From: Flavobacterium caeni | GTDB taxonomy: Bacteria; Bacteroidota; Bacteroidia; Flavobacteriales; Flavobacteriaceae | Length of the DNA stretch: 64,000 nucleotides | Reading direction: 5' to 3' | Assembly: GCF_900101895.1 (NCBI RefSeq) | Contig: NZ_FMVF01000013.1 | Coordinates: 40,901-104,900, forward strand | Shown here: in pieces, positions 50,514-60,100 of the stretch | Numbering within the stretch: position 1 is the first letter of the stretch | Layout: the number at the start of each line of letters is the position of its first letter | Position numbers and translations under genes: made by a program | The notes under the pieces: model-generated | The model's database searches: none | Seen by the model: the letters and a program-made list of their open reading frames with translations, nothing else | What the model was told of the DNA's origin: nothing

Positions 50514-51657
50514 AACACTGCTCGCCAATACCTTCTTCCTCGAAGGCGCCCAAACACTTTGCGACGGCGGGTTCATCACCAGTGAACAACTGGCCGCGGC
50601 GCACAGCAAAACACCGACGCTAAAAACCCACAACAACCTACTGGTACGTATCGGATTTTTTGTGTTGGGTACACTGTTGTATTCGTCGGTGGTGGGCGCG
50701 GCATCGTTGTTTGTATTCGCGATTCTTTCGGAGCGCTATGAATGGGCGCTTTGGCTCTATGCAGTCGTGGGCTTGGCAGGCAGCGAATTTTTCGCCAGGC
50801 AAAACTTCTTCGCACATGGGCTCGACGACGCGTTCATCCTCGGATTTGTCACGTTGGTCGCCACCGCCGTGGGCATGAATACCGAAAGCGCGACGGCTGC
50901 TTTTGTGGCCTTGGCCATAACGGGCGTTTTTGCGTCCATCCGTTACGTCCACACGCTGTCGACGGTGTTGGGCATGGTAGGCGTCGCTGGGTTTTTCGCG
51001 TGTTTGGCGTTCGATCTGGAATTGTTTTCGAAGTTGTATGTGCCCTTTGTCGGACTCTTATTGGGTATAGCGTTGTATGCGTCTTACTACGTTGTTCGCG
51101 CCAAAGACGGCATGCTTTTCTATAAAAATGTATTGTGCAGCGTACAGGTTTTTGCGTTGGTTTTGGCCTATGTCTCGGTCAACTATTTCGTGGTGCGCGA
51201 ACTCTCGGTCGATTTGCTTGGGCTTGCCGTCTTGCCCGGTCAGGACATCCCGTTTGCTTGGGTTTTTTATGTGTTGACTTTTGGCTTGCCCATCGGGTAT
51301 TTGTGGTACGGCGTCAAGACCAAAAACAAGCCGCTTTTGTGGCTCGGATGCCTGGCACTCGTGGCTTCGGTACTCACGATACGCCACTACTATGGCATGC
51401 TACGGCCCGATGCGGCGCTGATACTGGCCGGCGTATTGTTGTTTGCCCTGGCCTATGGTTTGATCCGAAAATTACGTCACAAGGAATCGGGCATAACGTA
51501 TGAACCCGACCGACATTCCAACAAGAACACGATGCTGTATGCGCAGGCCGTCATCGTCAATGCGCAAATCAACGTGCAGCCCGTGGCGAACGATACCGGC
51601 GGGATGCCTTTTGGCGGCGGCGGTTTTAGCGGCGGCGGGTCGAGCGAAACCTACTGA
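50497..51657 (+). CDS. Polytopic membrane protein, likely second member of a DUF2157/DUF4401 pair
   Basis: In this 386-residue protein, an N-terminal helix with LCDGGFITSEQLAAAHSK is followed by about ten hydrophobic segments and a C-terminal cytoplasmic tail ending GGMPFGGGGFSGGGSSETY. The glycine/serine tail resembles that of some putative membrane proteins in this family group. The start at 50497 (MIAYDKTLLAN) overlaps the previous gene; earlier in-frame starts lie deeper inside it and are less likely. Confidence 0.72.
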   Translation: MIAYDKTLLANTFFLEGAQTLCDGGFITSEQLAAAHSKTPTLKTHNNLLVRIGFFVLGTLLYSSVVGAASLFVFAILSERYEWALWLYAVVGLAGSEFFARQNFFAHGLDDAFILGFVTLVATAVGMNTESATAAFVALAITGVFASIRYVHTLSTVLGMVGVAGFFACLAFDLELFSKLYVPFVGLLLGIALYASYYVVRAKDGMLFYKNVLCSVQVFALVLAYVSVNYFVVRELSVDLLGLAVLPGQDIPFAWVFYVLTFGLPIGYLWYGVKTKNKPLLWLGCLALVASVLTIRHYYGMLRPDAALILAGVLLFALAYGLIRKLRHKESGITYEPDRHSNKNTMLYAQAVIVNAQINVQPVANDTGGMPFGGGGFSGGGSSETY

Positions 51658-51708
51658 CCGCGCCCAAACAAATAACATATTATTAAGCGTTTAACGATGC
51701 GGTTTTCG

Positions 51709-51716
51709 TACTTTTG
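51709..51716 (+). promoter_or_regulatory. Promoter -7 element of the sufS operon
   Basis: TACTTTTG, a perfect TAnnTTTG match; leader about 17 nt to the ATG at 51737, which supports that start over the one at 51716. Confidence 0.6.
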
Positions 51717-51736
51717 TGGTGCATTTTAGAATACCC

Positions 51737-52951
51737 ATGTCAGACTTTTCAAAGATCCGCGAAGATTTCCCGATATTGAACCAAACGGTAAACGGCAAAC
51801 CGCTCGTGTATTTCGACAACGGCGCGACGGCACAAAAACCGCAAGTCGTGATCGACGCGATCGCTAAATACTACCAGGAAATCAATGCCAACATCCACCG
51901 CGGCGTACACACGCTGAGCCAGTTGGCCACCGATGCCTACGAAGCCTCGCGGCAAAAAATCCAGCACCACCTCAATGCCGAATTCGCGCACGAGATACTG
52001 TTCACCTCGGGCACCACGCAAAGCGTCAATCTGGTCGCGCACGGATTTACATCGTTGGTAAAGCCGGGCGACGAAATCCTGGTGTCGGCCATGGAACACC
52101 ACAGCAACATCGTGCCTTGGCAAATGCTTTGCGAGAAAACGGGTGCTGCGTTAAAGGTCATCCCGATGGATGAAAATGGCGCGCTGATCCAATCCGAATA
52201 CGAAAAGTTACTTTCGGAAAAAACCAAACTCGTCACCGTCAACCACATCTCGAATGCGCTGGGCACGATCAATCCCATCGCCGAGATGATCGCAAAAGCC
52301 CACCAGTTTGGTGCGGCGGTATTTATCGACGGCGCGCAGGCGGCCCCGCACCTCAAACCCGATGTGCAAGCGCTCGACTGCGACTTCTATGCTTTTTCAG
52401 GTCACAAGGTTTGCGGGCCTACCGGAACCGGTATTTTGTATGGCAAGGAACAATGGCTCAACCGGTTGCCACCGTACATGGGCGGCGGCGAAATGATCAA
52501 GGAGGTGACGTTCGAAAAAACCACCTACGCCGATTTGCCGCACAAATTCGAGGCAGGCACGCCCAACATCGCGGGCGGCATCGTACTGGGGACGGCCATC
52601 GATTATTTGAACGGCATCGGTTTTGAAAATATCCAAAAGCAAGAAAAAATGTTGCTCGAATACGGCACCCAAAAGTTGCTCGGGATCGAAGGATTGAAGA
52701 TTTACGGCACCTCGGCGCAAAAAACGTCGGTGATTTCGTTTAACATAGCGGGGATCCATCCGTACGACATCGGCGCCATCCTCGACAAAATGGGCATCGC
52801 CGTTAGAACGGGTCACCATTGCGCGCAACCGGTGATGCAGTTTTTTGACATTCCCGGCACGGTGCGCGCCTCGTTTTCGTTTTACAATACCACCGAAGAA
52901 ATCGACCGACTCGTCGAAGGCGTCAAAAAAGCCAAGACGATGTTGTCTTAA
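51737..52951 (+). CDS. sufS: Cysteine desulfurase SufS
   Basis: The PLP-dependent enzyme takes sulfur from cysteine as a persulfide for Fe-S clusters. The 404 residues include the PLP lysine in AFSGHKVCGPTG (about residue 225), FTSGTTQSVNLVAHG, and the active cysteine in RTGHHCAQP (about residue 362), the SufS (group II) type. It heads the second suf block, with sufE two genes downstream. Confidence 0.97.
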   Translation: MSDFSKIREDFPILNQTVNGKPLVYFDNGATAQKPQVVIDAIAKYYQEINANIHRGVHTLSQLATDAYEASRQKIQHHLNAEFAHEILFTSGTTQSVNLVAHGFTSLVKPGDEILVSAMEHHSNIVPWQMLCEKTGAALKVIPMDENGALIQSEYEKLLSEKTKLVTVNHISNALGTINPIAEMIAKAHQFGAAVFIDGAQAAPHLKPDVQALDCDFYAFSGHKVCGPTGTGILYGKEQWLNRLPPYMGGGEMIKEVTFEKTTYADLPHKFEAGTPNIAGGIVLGTAIDYLNGIGFENIQKQEKMLLEYGTQKLLGIEGLKIYGTSAQKTSVISFNIAGIHPYDIGAILDKMGIAVRTGHHCAQPVMQFFDIPGTVRASFSFYNTTEEIDRLVEGVKKAKTMLS

Positions 52952-52963
52952 AAAATAGAAACG

Positions 52964-53389
52964 ATGAAAATACTATCGATGCTGCTGTTGACCATTTTCC
53001 TTGGGAAAGGTTGCGCAGACGAACAACAGATCAAAACCGCCGAGGTCGAATACACGGCCAACACGCGCGGGTTTTACCAACACATTACCATCAAAAACCA
53101 ATCGATGGCCGTGTCGCGCGACCGCAACGACAAACAAGGTAAGACCACAAAGATTGCCGATGCCGATTGGAAGGTTTTGGTAGCGGAGTTCGGCAAGCTC
53201 AAACTGGACGATTTCCCGAACCTCAAAGCACCCACCGAGAAACGGTTTTACGACGGCGCCGCCATGGCCGACCTCAAAGTGACGTACGAGGGCGAAACCT
53301 ACCAATCCACGGTGTTCGATCACGGTACGCCACCGGCAGAAATTGCCGCGTTTGTGAACCATTTAGTAGCCATAGCCGAAAAAAAATGA
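52964..53389 (+). CDS. Small secreted protein between sufS and sufE (probable lipoprotein)
   Basis: The 141-residue protein has a signal with a cysteine in FLGKGCADEQ that could be a lipobox-like acylation site, although the residue before it is less typical. The mature part is mixed beta/alpha with YEGETYQSTVFDHGTPP. I do not recognise a family. The stop overlaps the sufE start (ATGA), so it is co-translated with suf genes; a direct Fe-S role is unlikely because it is exported. Confidence 0.65.
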   Translation: MKILSMLLLTIFLGKGCADEQQIKTAEVEYTANTRGFYQHITIKNQSMAVSRDRNDKQGKTTKIADADWKVLVAEFGKLKLDDFPNLKAPTEKRFYDGAAMADLKVTYEGETYQSTVFDHGTPPAEIAAFVNHLVAIAEKK

Positions 53390-53814
53390 CCATCAAAGAA
53401 ATACAGGACGAGATTGTCGACGAGTTTGCGATGTTCGACCCGCAGGACTGGGACGAACGCTACCAGTATGTGATTGATTTGGGCAAAACCCTGCCCGTGA
53501 TCCAAGAGCAATACAAAACCGAATCCAACCTGATCAAGGGCTGCCAGTCGAAGGTGTGGCTGCACGGCGAACAACAGGACGGCAAGGTGGTTTTTTCGGC
53601 CGATTCCGACGCCATCCTCACCAAAGGCATCATCGCGATCTTGATCCGCGTGTTCTCGCACCAAAAGGCCGCCGATATTTTGGCCGCCGACACCCAATTC
53701 ATCGACCAAATCGGACTCCGGGAACATTTGTCGCCCACACGCGCCAACGGACTCGTATCGATGGTCAAACAAATCAAGATGTACGCACTTGCGTTCGACT
53801 CACAAAACAACTGA
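53386..53814 (+). CDS. sufE: Sulfur acceptor SufE
   Basis: SufE accepts the persulfide from SufS and passes it to SufB. The 142 residues start MTIKEIQDEIVDEF; the active cysteine is in NLIKGCQSKVW (about residue 52). The start is fixed by the ATGA overlap with the preceding gene. Confidence 0.94.
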   Translation: MTIKEIQDEIVDEFAMFDPQDWDERYQYVIDLGKTLPVIQEQYKTESNLIKGCQSKVWLHGEQQDGKVVFSADSDAILTKGIIAILIRVFSHQKAADILAADTQFIDQIGLREHLSPTRANGLVSMVKQIKMYALAFDSQNN

Positions 53815-53816
53815 TT

Positions 53817-54140
53817 ATGGAACAAGAAATAGACACCAATGCGCTCGGAGAGGCCATCGTCAAGAAACTCAAGACAATTTACGACCCCGAGATTCCCGTC
53901 GATATTTATGAACTCGGGCTCATTTACGACGTCATGGTCAATACCGATTACGAGGTCAAGATCCTGATGACGCTTACCTCGCCAAACTGCCCCGTGGCCG
54001 AGAGTTTGCCGCGCGAAGTCGAAGAAAAAGTCAAGGGCATCGACAACGTCAAGGATGTCGAGGTAGAGATCACGTTCGATCCGCCGTGGAGCAAGGATTT
54101 GATGAGCGAAGAGGCCAAACTTGAACTTGGGATGCTGTGA
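53817..54140 (+). CDS. DUF59/MIP18-family Fe-S assembly protein (SufT-like)
   Basis: The 107-residue protein carries TIYDPEIPVDIYELGLIYDV (about residues 19-38) and the conserved cysteine in LTSPNCPVAESLP (about 62). DUF59 proteins help Fe-S cluster maturation; this one is in a suf operon, directly after sufE. The stop overlaps the next ATG. Confidence 0.92.
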   Translation: MEQEIDTNALGEAIVKKLKTIYDPEIPVDIYELGLIYDVMVNTDYEVKILMTLTSPNCPVAESLPREVEEKVKGIDNVKDVEVEITFDPPWSKDLMSEEAKLELGML

Positions 54141-54658
54141 TGGAAGGGGAAATCGTCAACCGCGTCGCGAATTCGGCGCTCGAAGTGTTCGATCTCGAGG
54201 ATTATTATCCGGTCGGGCGTCGCATCCAGGTCGACATCGCGCAATGGCTTTTCGAAGGCTTGTTGTTGCGCGAGAAGGATTTTCGCGAGCAGCTCAAAAA
54301 CCACGATTGGACGCAGTACCAGGATGCCTATGTTGCCGTGCATTGCTCGACCGATGCCATCGTGCCGGCGTGGGCATCGATTTTGGTGACGGTACATTTG
54401 ACGCCATTTGCCAAGAGAATCGTCAACGGCACACCCGAGGACATCGATACGGCGTTGTACCAGGAAATCCTTCCTACCATCGACTACACACCTTTTGCAG
54501 ACAAGCCTGTCATCATCAAGGGTTGTTCGCGCAAACCGGTGCCCACGAGCGCGTATTTGCTTGCCGCGCAATACCTGCAACCGCTGGCCAAGAGCATCAT
54601 GTATGGCGAGGCCTGTTCTGCGGTTCCGTTGTACAAGAAAACCAAAGCGTCAAATTAA
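54140..54658 (+). CDS. DUF2480-family protein
   Basis: The 172-residue protein matches DUF2480, which is regularly found beside suf genes in Bacteroidota: EIVNRVANSALEVFDLEDYYPVGRRIQVDIAQWLFEGLLLREKDFRE and the DKPVIIKGCSRKPVPTSAYLLAAQYLQPLAKSIMYGEACSAVPLYKK end, with two conserved cysteines. The role is unknown but the position suggests a link to Fe-S metabolism. It starts at ATG 54140, overlapping the previous TGA. Confidence 0.88.
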   Translation: MEGEIVNRVANSALEVFDLEDYYPVGRRIQVDIAQWLFEGLLLREKDFREQLKNHDWTQYQDAYVAVHCSTDAIVPAWASILVTVHLTPFAKRIVNGTPEDIDTALYQEILPTIDYTPFADKPVIIKGCSRKPVPTSAYLLAAQYLQPLAKSIMYGEACSAVPLYKKTKASN

Positions 54659-54693
54659 CGCGAAAAACAGCGACAGATTAGCGTGTAAATCCC

Positions 54694-54701
54694 TATATTT
54701 A
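54694..54701 (+). promoter_or_regulatory. Possible promoter -7 element of the DUF3078 gene
   Basis: TATATTTA differs from TAnnTTTG at the last base. Confidence 0.4.
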
Positions 54702-54725
54702 CGATACAATCCTAACTTTCGACCT

Positions 54726-55658
54726 ATGAAGAAAATTGTACTACTCTCGTTATTTTTTGTCGGAACGATGTCGATTTGGGCGCAAGAACCCGCCGCACCG
54801 ACACCGGCAGACACGGTAAAAATCTGGAAATCAAAGGGTAACTTTTCGCTGTTGCTCAACCAATCGAGCTTTAGCAACTGGCAGGCGGGTGGCGAGAACA
54901 ACATCTCGGGAACCGTCGGGATCAACTACGACCTCAATTACAAAAAAGACGATTGGTCATGGGACAACAAAGTGATCGCGTCGTACGGCTTGGTCAAAAC
55001 CGAGAATTCGTCGTTCGAAAAGAAAACCGACGACCGCTTTGAGTTCAACTCGTTGCTCGGCAAAAAGGCCAAAGGCGATTGGTCGTACTCGTTCTTCCTG
55101 AATTTCAAGACGCAATTGACCAAGGGTTACATTTACGGACGCGATTCGCTCGACCGCGAGATCCGTACGCCCAACACCAGTTTCCTGTCGCCGGGCTACC
55201 TGACTTTTGGTCCGGGTATGCTGTATCAAAAAGGCGAGAACCTGAAGATCAATATTGCGCCGGCCACGTCAAAAATTACGTTTGTAGACAGCCAGTATAC
55301 GTCGGATCGTATCGTGTATGATGCCGGCGGAATCCCAACCTTGGAACCGTATGTAGACGGAACGTATTTTGGCGTAGACCGTGGCAAAAGCATGCGTTAC
55401 GAGCTTGGTTTCCACGCTTCGGGTTACTACAAGTTTGCGGTGATGACCAATGTCACGTTCGAGAATATCCTGACGCTGTATTCGAATTACCTCGAGGATC
55501 CGCAAAACGTCGACCTCGATTACCAGCTCAACGTGGTGATGAAAATCAACCGTTATTTGACCACGGTGCTGTCGTTCCAGACCATCTACGACGACAATGC
55601 CTTCAAGGGATTCCAGGTGCGCGAGGTGTTTGGTTTGTCGGTGAACATCGGATTCTAA
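54726..55658 (+). CDS. DUF3078-family outer-membrane-like protein
   Basis: The 310-residue protein has a signal peptide (1-19), then repeated amphipathic strands. It contains FSLLLNQSSFSNWQAGGENNISGTVGINYDLNYKKDDWSWDN and ends DNAFKGFQVREVFGLSVNIGF. This fits DUF3078, a Bacteroidota outer-membrane-type family of unknown function. It follows the suf block, as commonly seen in flavobacteria. Confidence 0.88.
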   Translation: MKKIVLLSLFFVGTMSIWAQEPAAPTPADTVKIWKSKGNFSLLLNQSSFSNWQAGGENNISGTVGINYDLNYKKDDWSWDNKVIASYGLVKTENSSFEKKTDDRFEFNSLLGKKAKGDWSYSFFLNFKTQLTKGYIYGRDSLDREIRTPNTSFLSPGYLTFGPGMLYQKGENLKINIAPATSKITFVDSQYTSDRIVYDAGGIPTLEPYVDGTYFGVDRGKSMRYELGFHASGYYKFAVMTNVTFENILTLYSNYLEDPQNVDLDYQLNVVMKINRYLTTVLSFQTIYDDNAFKGFQVREVFGLSVNIGF

Positions 55659-55674
55659 AATACCTCCTAAAAAT

Positions 55675-55700
55675 AAAAGCCCTCAACAGAGGGCTTTTTT
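55675..55700. terminator. Bidirectional intrinsic terminator between the DUF3078 gene and hflX
   Basis: GCCCTC / GAGGGC stem with an AACA loop; A run on the left, six T on the right. The hflX TAA lies within the T run. Confidence 0.92.
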
Positions 55701-56931
55701 ATGCTTTGTCTTCTTTTTCTACCGCGTCGTCGTAATCGGGATACAGGAAGTTGTTGTACGGGAACCGCGTGATGTGTATTTGCCGCACGGCCTCGTACAC
55801 CCTTTTGCGGAACTCCTCGAAATTCGCCTTCTCGGTAGCCGAAATGAACAGCGCATTCTTTTCGCCAACGCGTGACATCCAGGTTTGCTTCCATTCGTCG
55901 AGCGTGTAGTGGCGCTCGGTTTTCTCGGTGATGAGGTCGTCTTCGTCTATCGTCAAATGCCTGTAGGCGTCGATTTTGTTGAACACCATGATCGTGGGTT
56001 TGTCGTGGCTTTTGATGTCCTGTAAAATCTGGTTGACCGATGCGATGTGGTCCTCAAAATCGGGATGCGAAATGTCGACCACGTGCAGCAGCAAATCGGC
56101 TTCGCGCACTTCATCGAGCGTACTCTTGAACGATTCGACGAGTTGCGTCGGCAATTTTCGGATGAATCCCACGGTGTCCGAGAGCAAAAACGGCAAGTTC
56201 TTGATGACCACTTTGCGTACCGTGGTGTCGAGTGTCGCAAACAGTTTATTTTCTACAAAAACGTCGCTTTTGCCGATCGCATTCATGAGCGTCGATTTGC
56301 CCACATTGGTGTAACCCACCAAAGCCACACGCACCATCGCGCCACGGTTGCCACGTTGCACCGACATTTGTTTGTCGATCGTTTTGATTTTGTCTTTCAA
56401 CAAGGCGATGCGGTCGCGTACGATACGGCGGTCGGTCTCGATTTCGGTCTCGCCCGGTCCGCGCATCCCGATACCGCCGCGTTGGCGTTCCAAGTGCGTC
56501 CACATGCCCGAAAGACGTGGCAGCAAATATTGGTACTGCGCGAGTTCGACCTGCGTGCGCGCATATGAGGTCTCGGCGCGTTGCGCAAAAATATCGAGGA
56601 TGAGGTTGGTGCGGTCCAACACCTTGCAGCCCAGTATGCGCTGGATGTTTTTTTGCTGAGAAGGCGATAGCTCGTCGTCGAAAATGACGGTCGAGATGCC
56701 GTTGTCTTTTACATAATAGTTGATTTCGTCCATTTTTCCCGTGCCGAGAAAGGTTTTCGGGTTCGGACGATCCATTTTTTGCGAAAAGCGTTTTACGGCT
56801 TCGCCACCTGCGGTAAAGGTCAGGAATTCAAGCTCGTCGAGGTATTCCGCGAGCTTTTCCTCGTTTTGGTTTTGGGTGACAATCCCAACCAGAACGGTCT
56901 TTTCAAATTTGATGTTTTCTTTCTCGAGCAT
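55699..56931 (-). CDS. hflX: GTPase HflX
   Basis: The ribosome-associated GTPase splits stalled or heat-damaged ribosomes. The 410 residues include the HflX-specific N-terminal region with GIGMRGPGETEIETDRR (about 170-187), the GTPase P-loop ALVGYTNVGKSTLMNAI (about 205-221), switch region DTVGFIRKLP, and MVFNKIDAY. The C-terminal part is acidic. A TAGTTTTG promoter element precedes the ATG. Confidence 0.96.
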   Translation of the reverse strand: MLEKENIKFEKTVLVGIVTQNQNEEKLAEYLDELEFLTFTAGGEAVKRFSQKMDRPNPKTFLGTGKMDEINYYVKDNGISTVIFDDELSPSQQKNIQRILGCKVLDRTNLILDIFAQRAETSYARTQVELAQYQYLLPRLSGMWTHLERQRGGIGMRGPGETEIETDRRIVRDRIALLKDKIKTIDKQMSVQRGNRGAMVRVALVGYTNVGKSTLMNAIGKSDVFVENKLFATLDTTVRKVVIKNLPFLLSDTVGFIRKLPTQLVESFKSTLDEVREADLLLHVVDISHPDFEDHIASVNQILQDIKSHDKPTIMVFNKIDAYRHLTIDEDDLITEKTERHYTLDEWKQTWMSRVGEKNALFISATEKANFEEFRKRVYEAVRQIHITRFPYNNFLYPDYDDAVEKEDKA

Positions 56932-56947
56932 GATCAGCGAATGTATG

Positions 56948-56955
56948 CAAAACTA
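56948..56955 (-). promoter_or_regulatory. Promoter -7 element of hflX
   Basis: TAGTTTTG on the minus strand, a match to TAnnTTTG; leader about 13 nt. Confidence 0.6.
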
Positions 56956-57046
56956 GTGAAAGTCGGCTATAATTGGGGAAAACGCAACAAATTTTATATT
57001 TAACACCAAACCATTAAAAAATTCATAAAAGTTTGATAAAATTAGT

Positions 57047-57054
57047 TAAATTTG
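57047..57054 (+). promoter_or_regulatory. Promoter -7 element of the giant secreted protein gene
   Basis: TAAATTTG matches TAnnTTTG. The predicted leader is about 47 nt. Confidence 0.5.
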
Positions 57055-57104
57055 GGAAGCAAAAATTGCAAAAACCTATAACAACCAACTAAATTTTTCG
57101 TTTT

Positions 57105-60100
57105 ATGAAAAAACATTTCCTATTGTTTTTAATGGGCTTTGTTACTTTTTCGGGCTTTGCACAGCTCGATGAGGATTTCGAAGCCGCTCCCGACGAACCG
57201 GATGCCTCGGGCGTCTGGACCATGGCGTCGGGAAACTGGCTGGTCAAGGACAACCGGCTTAACGAGCCGTTCAATTGGCAAGTCAACCCCGGGGTTTATC
57301 CGGCCAATGGCGGCGCAAAAGCGGCGTTTGTCAACCGTGAAAATACAGGCGATGGCGTACTGGCCGAAGAATGGCTGATTACCCCGCAAGTGCTCAACAT
57401 CCAGGCCAACCGCCAATTGCGTTTTTTTACGCGGCAAACCCTGAACGGCGACACGGGTACGTTGTATCAAATACGTGTTTCTTCCGATCCCGATCCGCTC
57501 AATTTTGCGGCCTATGTGGTCTTGCAGCAGTACACCGAAACGACGCTCAGCACCGTTACGGCCAACCAGCTCGACTACGAAGAAAAAGTCATCAACTTCT
57601 CTTTTACCGGGACGCGGTATTTTGCGTTCGTCAAGGTGTTTACCCAAGAAGGCGACCAAACCAGCGGCGACCGTTGGCTTGTCGACGACGTGCACATTGT
57701 CGAGCGTTGCCCCGAGCCGACACAATTCGGGGTCGAGAACGTATCGGCCTACAACGCTACACTCACCTGGCAAGGATCGGCCGTTTCGTACAACATCGAA
57801 TATGGCCCGTCGGGATTTGTTCCCGGAACCGGCACCGTTATCTCCGGCATCGCCGATGGCGGCGCTACCGACAGCTATACCATTCCACTCGAAGATCCGC
57901 CAGGGCCTTTGACACCAGACACCGCCTATCAATTTTACGTGACCGCGGTTTGTTCCGAATCGGTGAGCCAACAAACGGGACCGTTCAACTTTACGACTTC
58001 GCCACTTGGCTCTACGTGCGACGGCCCGATTGTGGTGACGCCGCTTCCGTATTTCGATACGGGGAACACGATCCAACAGGGCAATAACATCAATTTTCCG
58101 TCTCCGGGCGGAACGGGTTGCGGTACCACCGGCGACTTTTTGGCGGGCAACGATGTGGTGTATTCGTACACCGTGCCGGCCACCACTACGGGACTGATCA
58201 GCATCGAAATGAACCCGCTGGGCAATACCGGAACGGGTGTTTTTGTTTACGATGAATGTTCCGATATCGGTTCGAACTGTTTGGCCGGCGTGGGCAACAA
58301 CAACGGCTCGATCAGAAGCATCCCTGCGTTGGAAGTCACGGCGGGCAATACGATTTACATCGTCATTTCGTCTACCAACGATAGCTTCGAATACAACCTT
58401 ACGATACAGGACGTCACCTGTGCGCCGCCTACGGGGCTTTCGGCCACGGGAACAGGCCCGAACAGCGCCAACCTTTCTTGGCAGAACCCGGGCGGGGCTA
58501 CCGCATGGGAAGTGTTCGTACAAACCGCAGGAACACCGGTGCCGAGCGCCGCAGGTATCCCGGCGGGCACCAACACGAACTTTGGCGTGACGCAACTCAC
58601 GCAGGAGGGCACGACGCTTCAACTCGGTACGCCATACCAGTATTGGGTCAGGGCGCTTTGCCCAGATGGGGTGTCGTTCAGCCAATGGGCAGGACCTTAC
58701 TTGTTCAACACCACATCGTGTACCAGTGGCTGTAACTATATTTTTGAATTGACCGATACGTTCGGCGACGGCTGGAACGGCAACACCATGAGCATCATCC
58801 AGGACGGATTGCCCGTGGGCGAGATAGGACCGACATTCGAAGACGGCGAAGGCCCGATCCAGGTTTCAATCCCTATGTGCGACGGTCCGTTCGAGATTTT
58901 CTGGAATACCGGTGGCGATTTCCCTGGCGAAGTCGGATTTACCGTGATCAACTCCTTTGGCCAGTCGATTTTCTCGTTCGGCCCATTTGCAGGCGACCAA
59001 CAAGGTTCGACCATTTATAACGGTGAAGTAGATTGCGCCAATCCGCTGTGTTTGCCGCCAACCCAGGTCACCTGGTCGAGCCCGACACCGAATGGCGTGA
59101 CCATCGCCTGGACCCCGAACGGCTTGCCGCCGGCATCGTGGGATATTGTCGTGCTTCCGATAGGATCGCCGGCACCCGATGAAAACACCACGCCAACGGC
59201 CAACACCACCGAGAATCCATTCGAACTGACGTCTGGCTTGTTGCCCGACACAGAATATGTGATTTATGTAAGGGCCGTATGTACGACGCCGGGCGACAAT
59301 CCATGGTCGAACCCTTCGGAGCCGTTCTTTACGTTGCCAACCTGTCCTAAACCGACAGCCTTGTACACCCAGAACCCCGATTTGACCTCGATCCAGTTTG
59401 GCTGGACACCGGGCTTGAACGAAACCGCGTGGCAGTACATCTTTGTTGCTGCGGGCAGCCCTGCGCCGGCGGTCGATGATCCGAACTGGGTAGACACCAC
59501 CGAAACGTTGGTGACGATCACTACCGGATTGGTATCGGGAACGGCCTATGATTTCTACGTTCGTGCGATTTGCGCGGCAGACGACATCAGTACGCTTGCC
59601 GGTCCGTACACAGCGAACACAACCATTTGTGCCGCATCGGAACAATGCGTCTATACCTTTACGATGATCGATACGTTCGGCGACGGCTGGAACGGCAACA
59701 CGATGAACATTTTGCAGAATGGCGTTGTGGTGGCCACCATCGGTGCCAATTTCGAAACCGGCGAAGGACCTATTGATGTACAGATCCCACTTTGTCACGG
59801 TGTTTCATTTGAAATTTTCTGGAACGAAGGTGGCGCTTTTGCGGGCGAGGTCGGGCTTACCGTTACGAGCTTCCTCGGACAGAATATTTTTACCCACAAC
59901 CCAGGCGGTAACCAGCAAGGCGAGACTTTGTTTGCAGGAACCGCCGAGTGCGTGCCGCCAACCTGTTTGGCACCAACCGGTGTGACCGTGACCAGCACTT
60001 CGCTCACTTCTGCCACCATTACTTGGGACGAAAACAATACGCCAGCGGCTACCTCTTGGAATGTATTGGTGTTGCCTTCTACGGCACCGCCTCCTGCACA

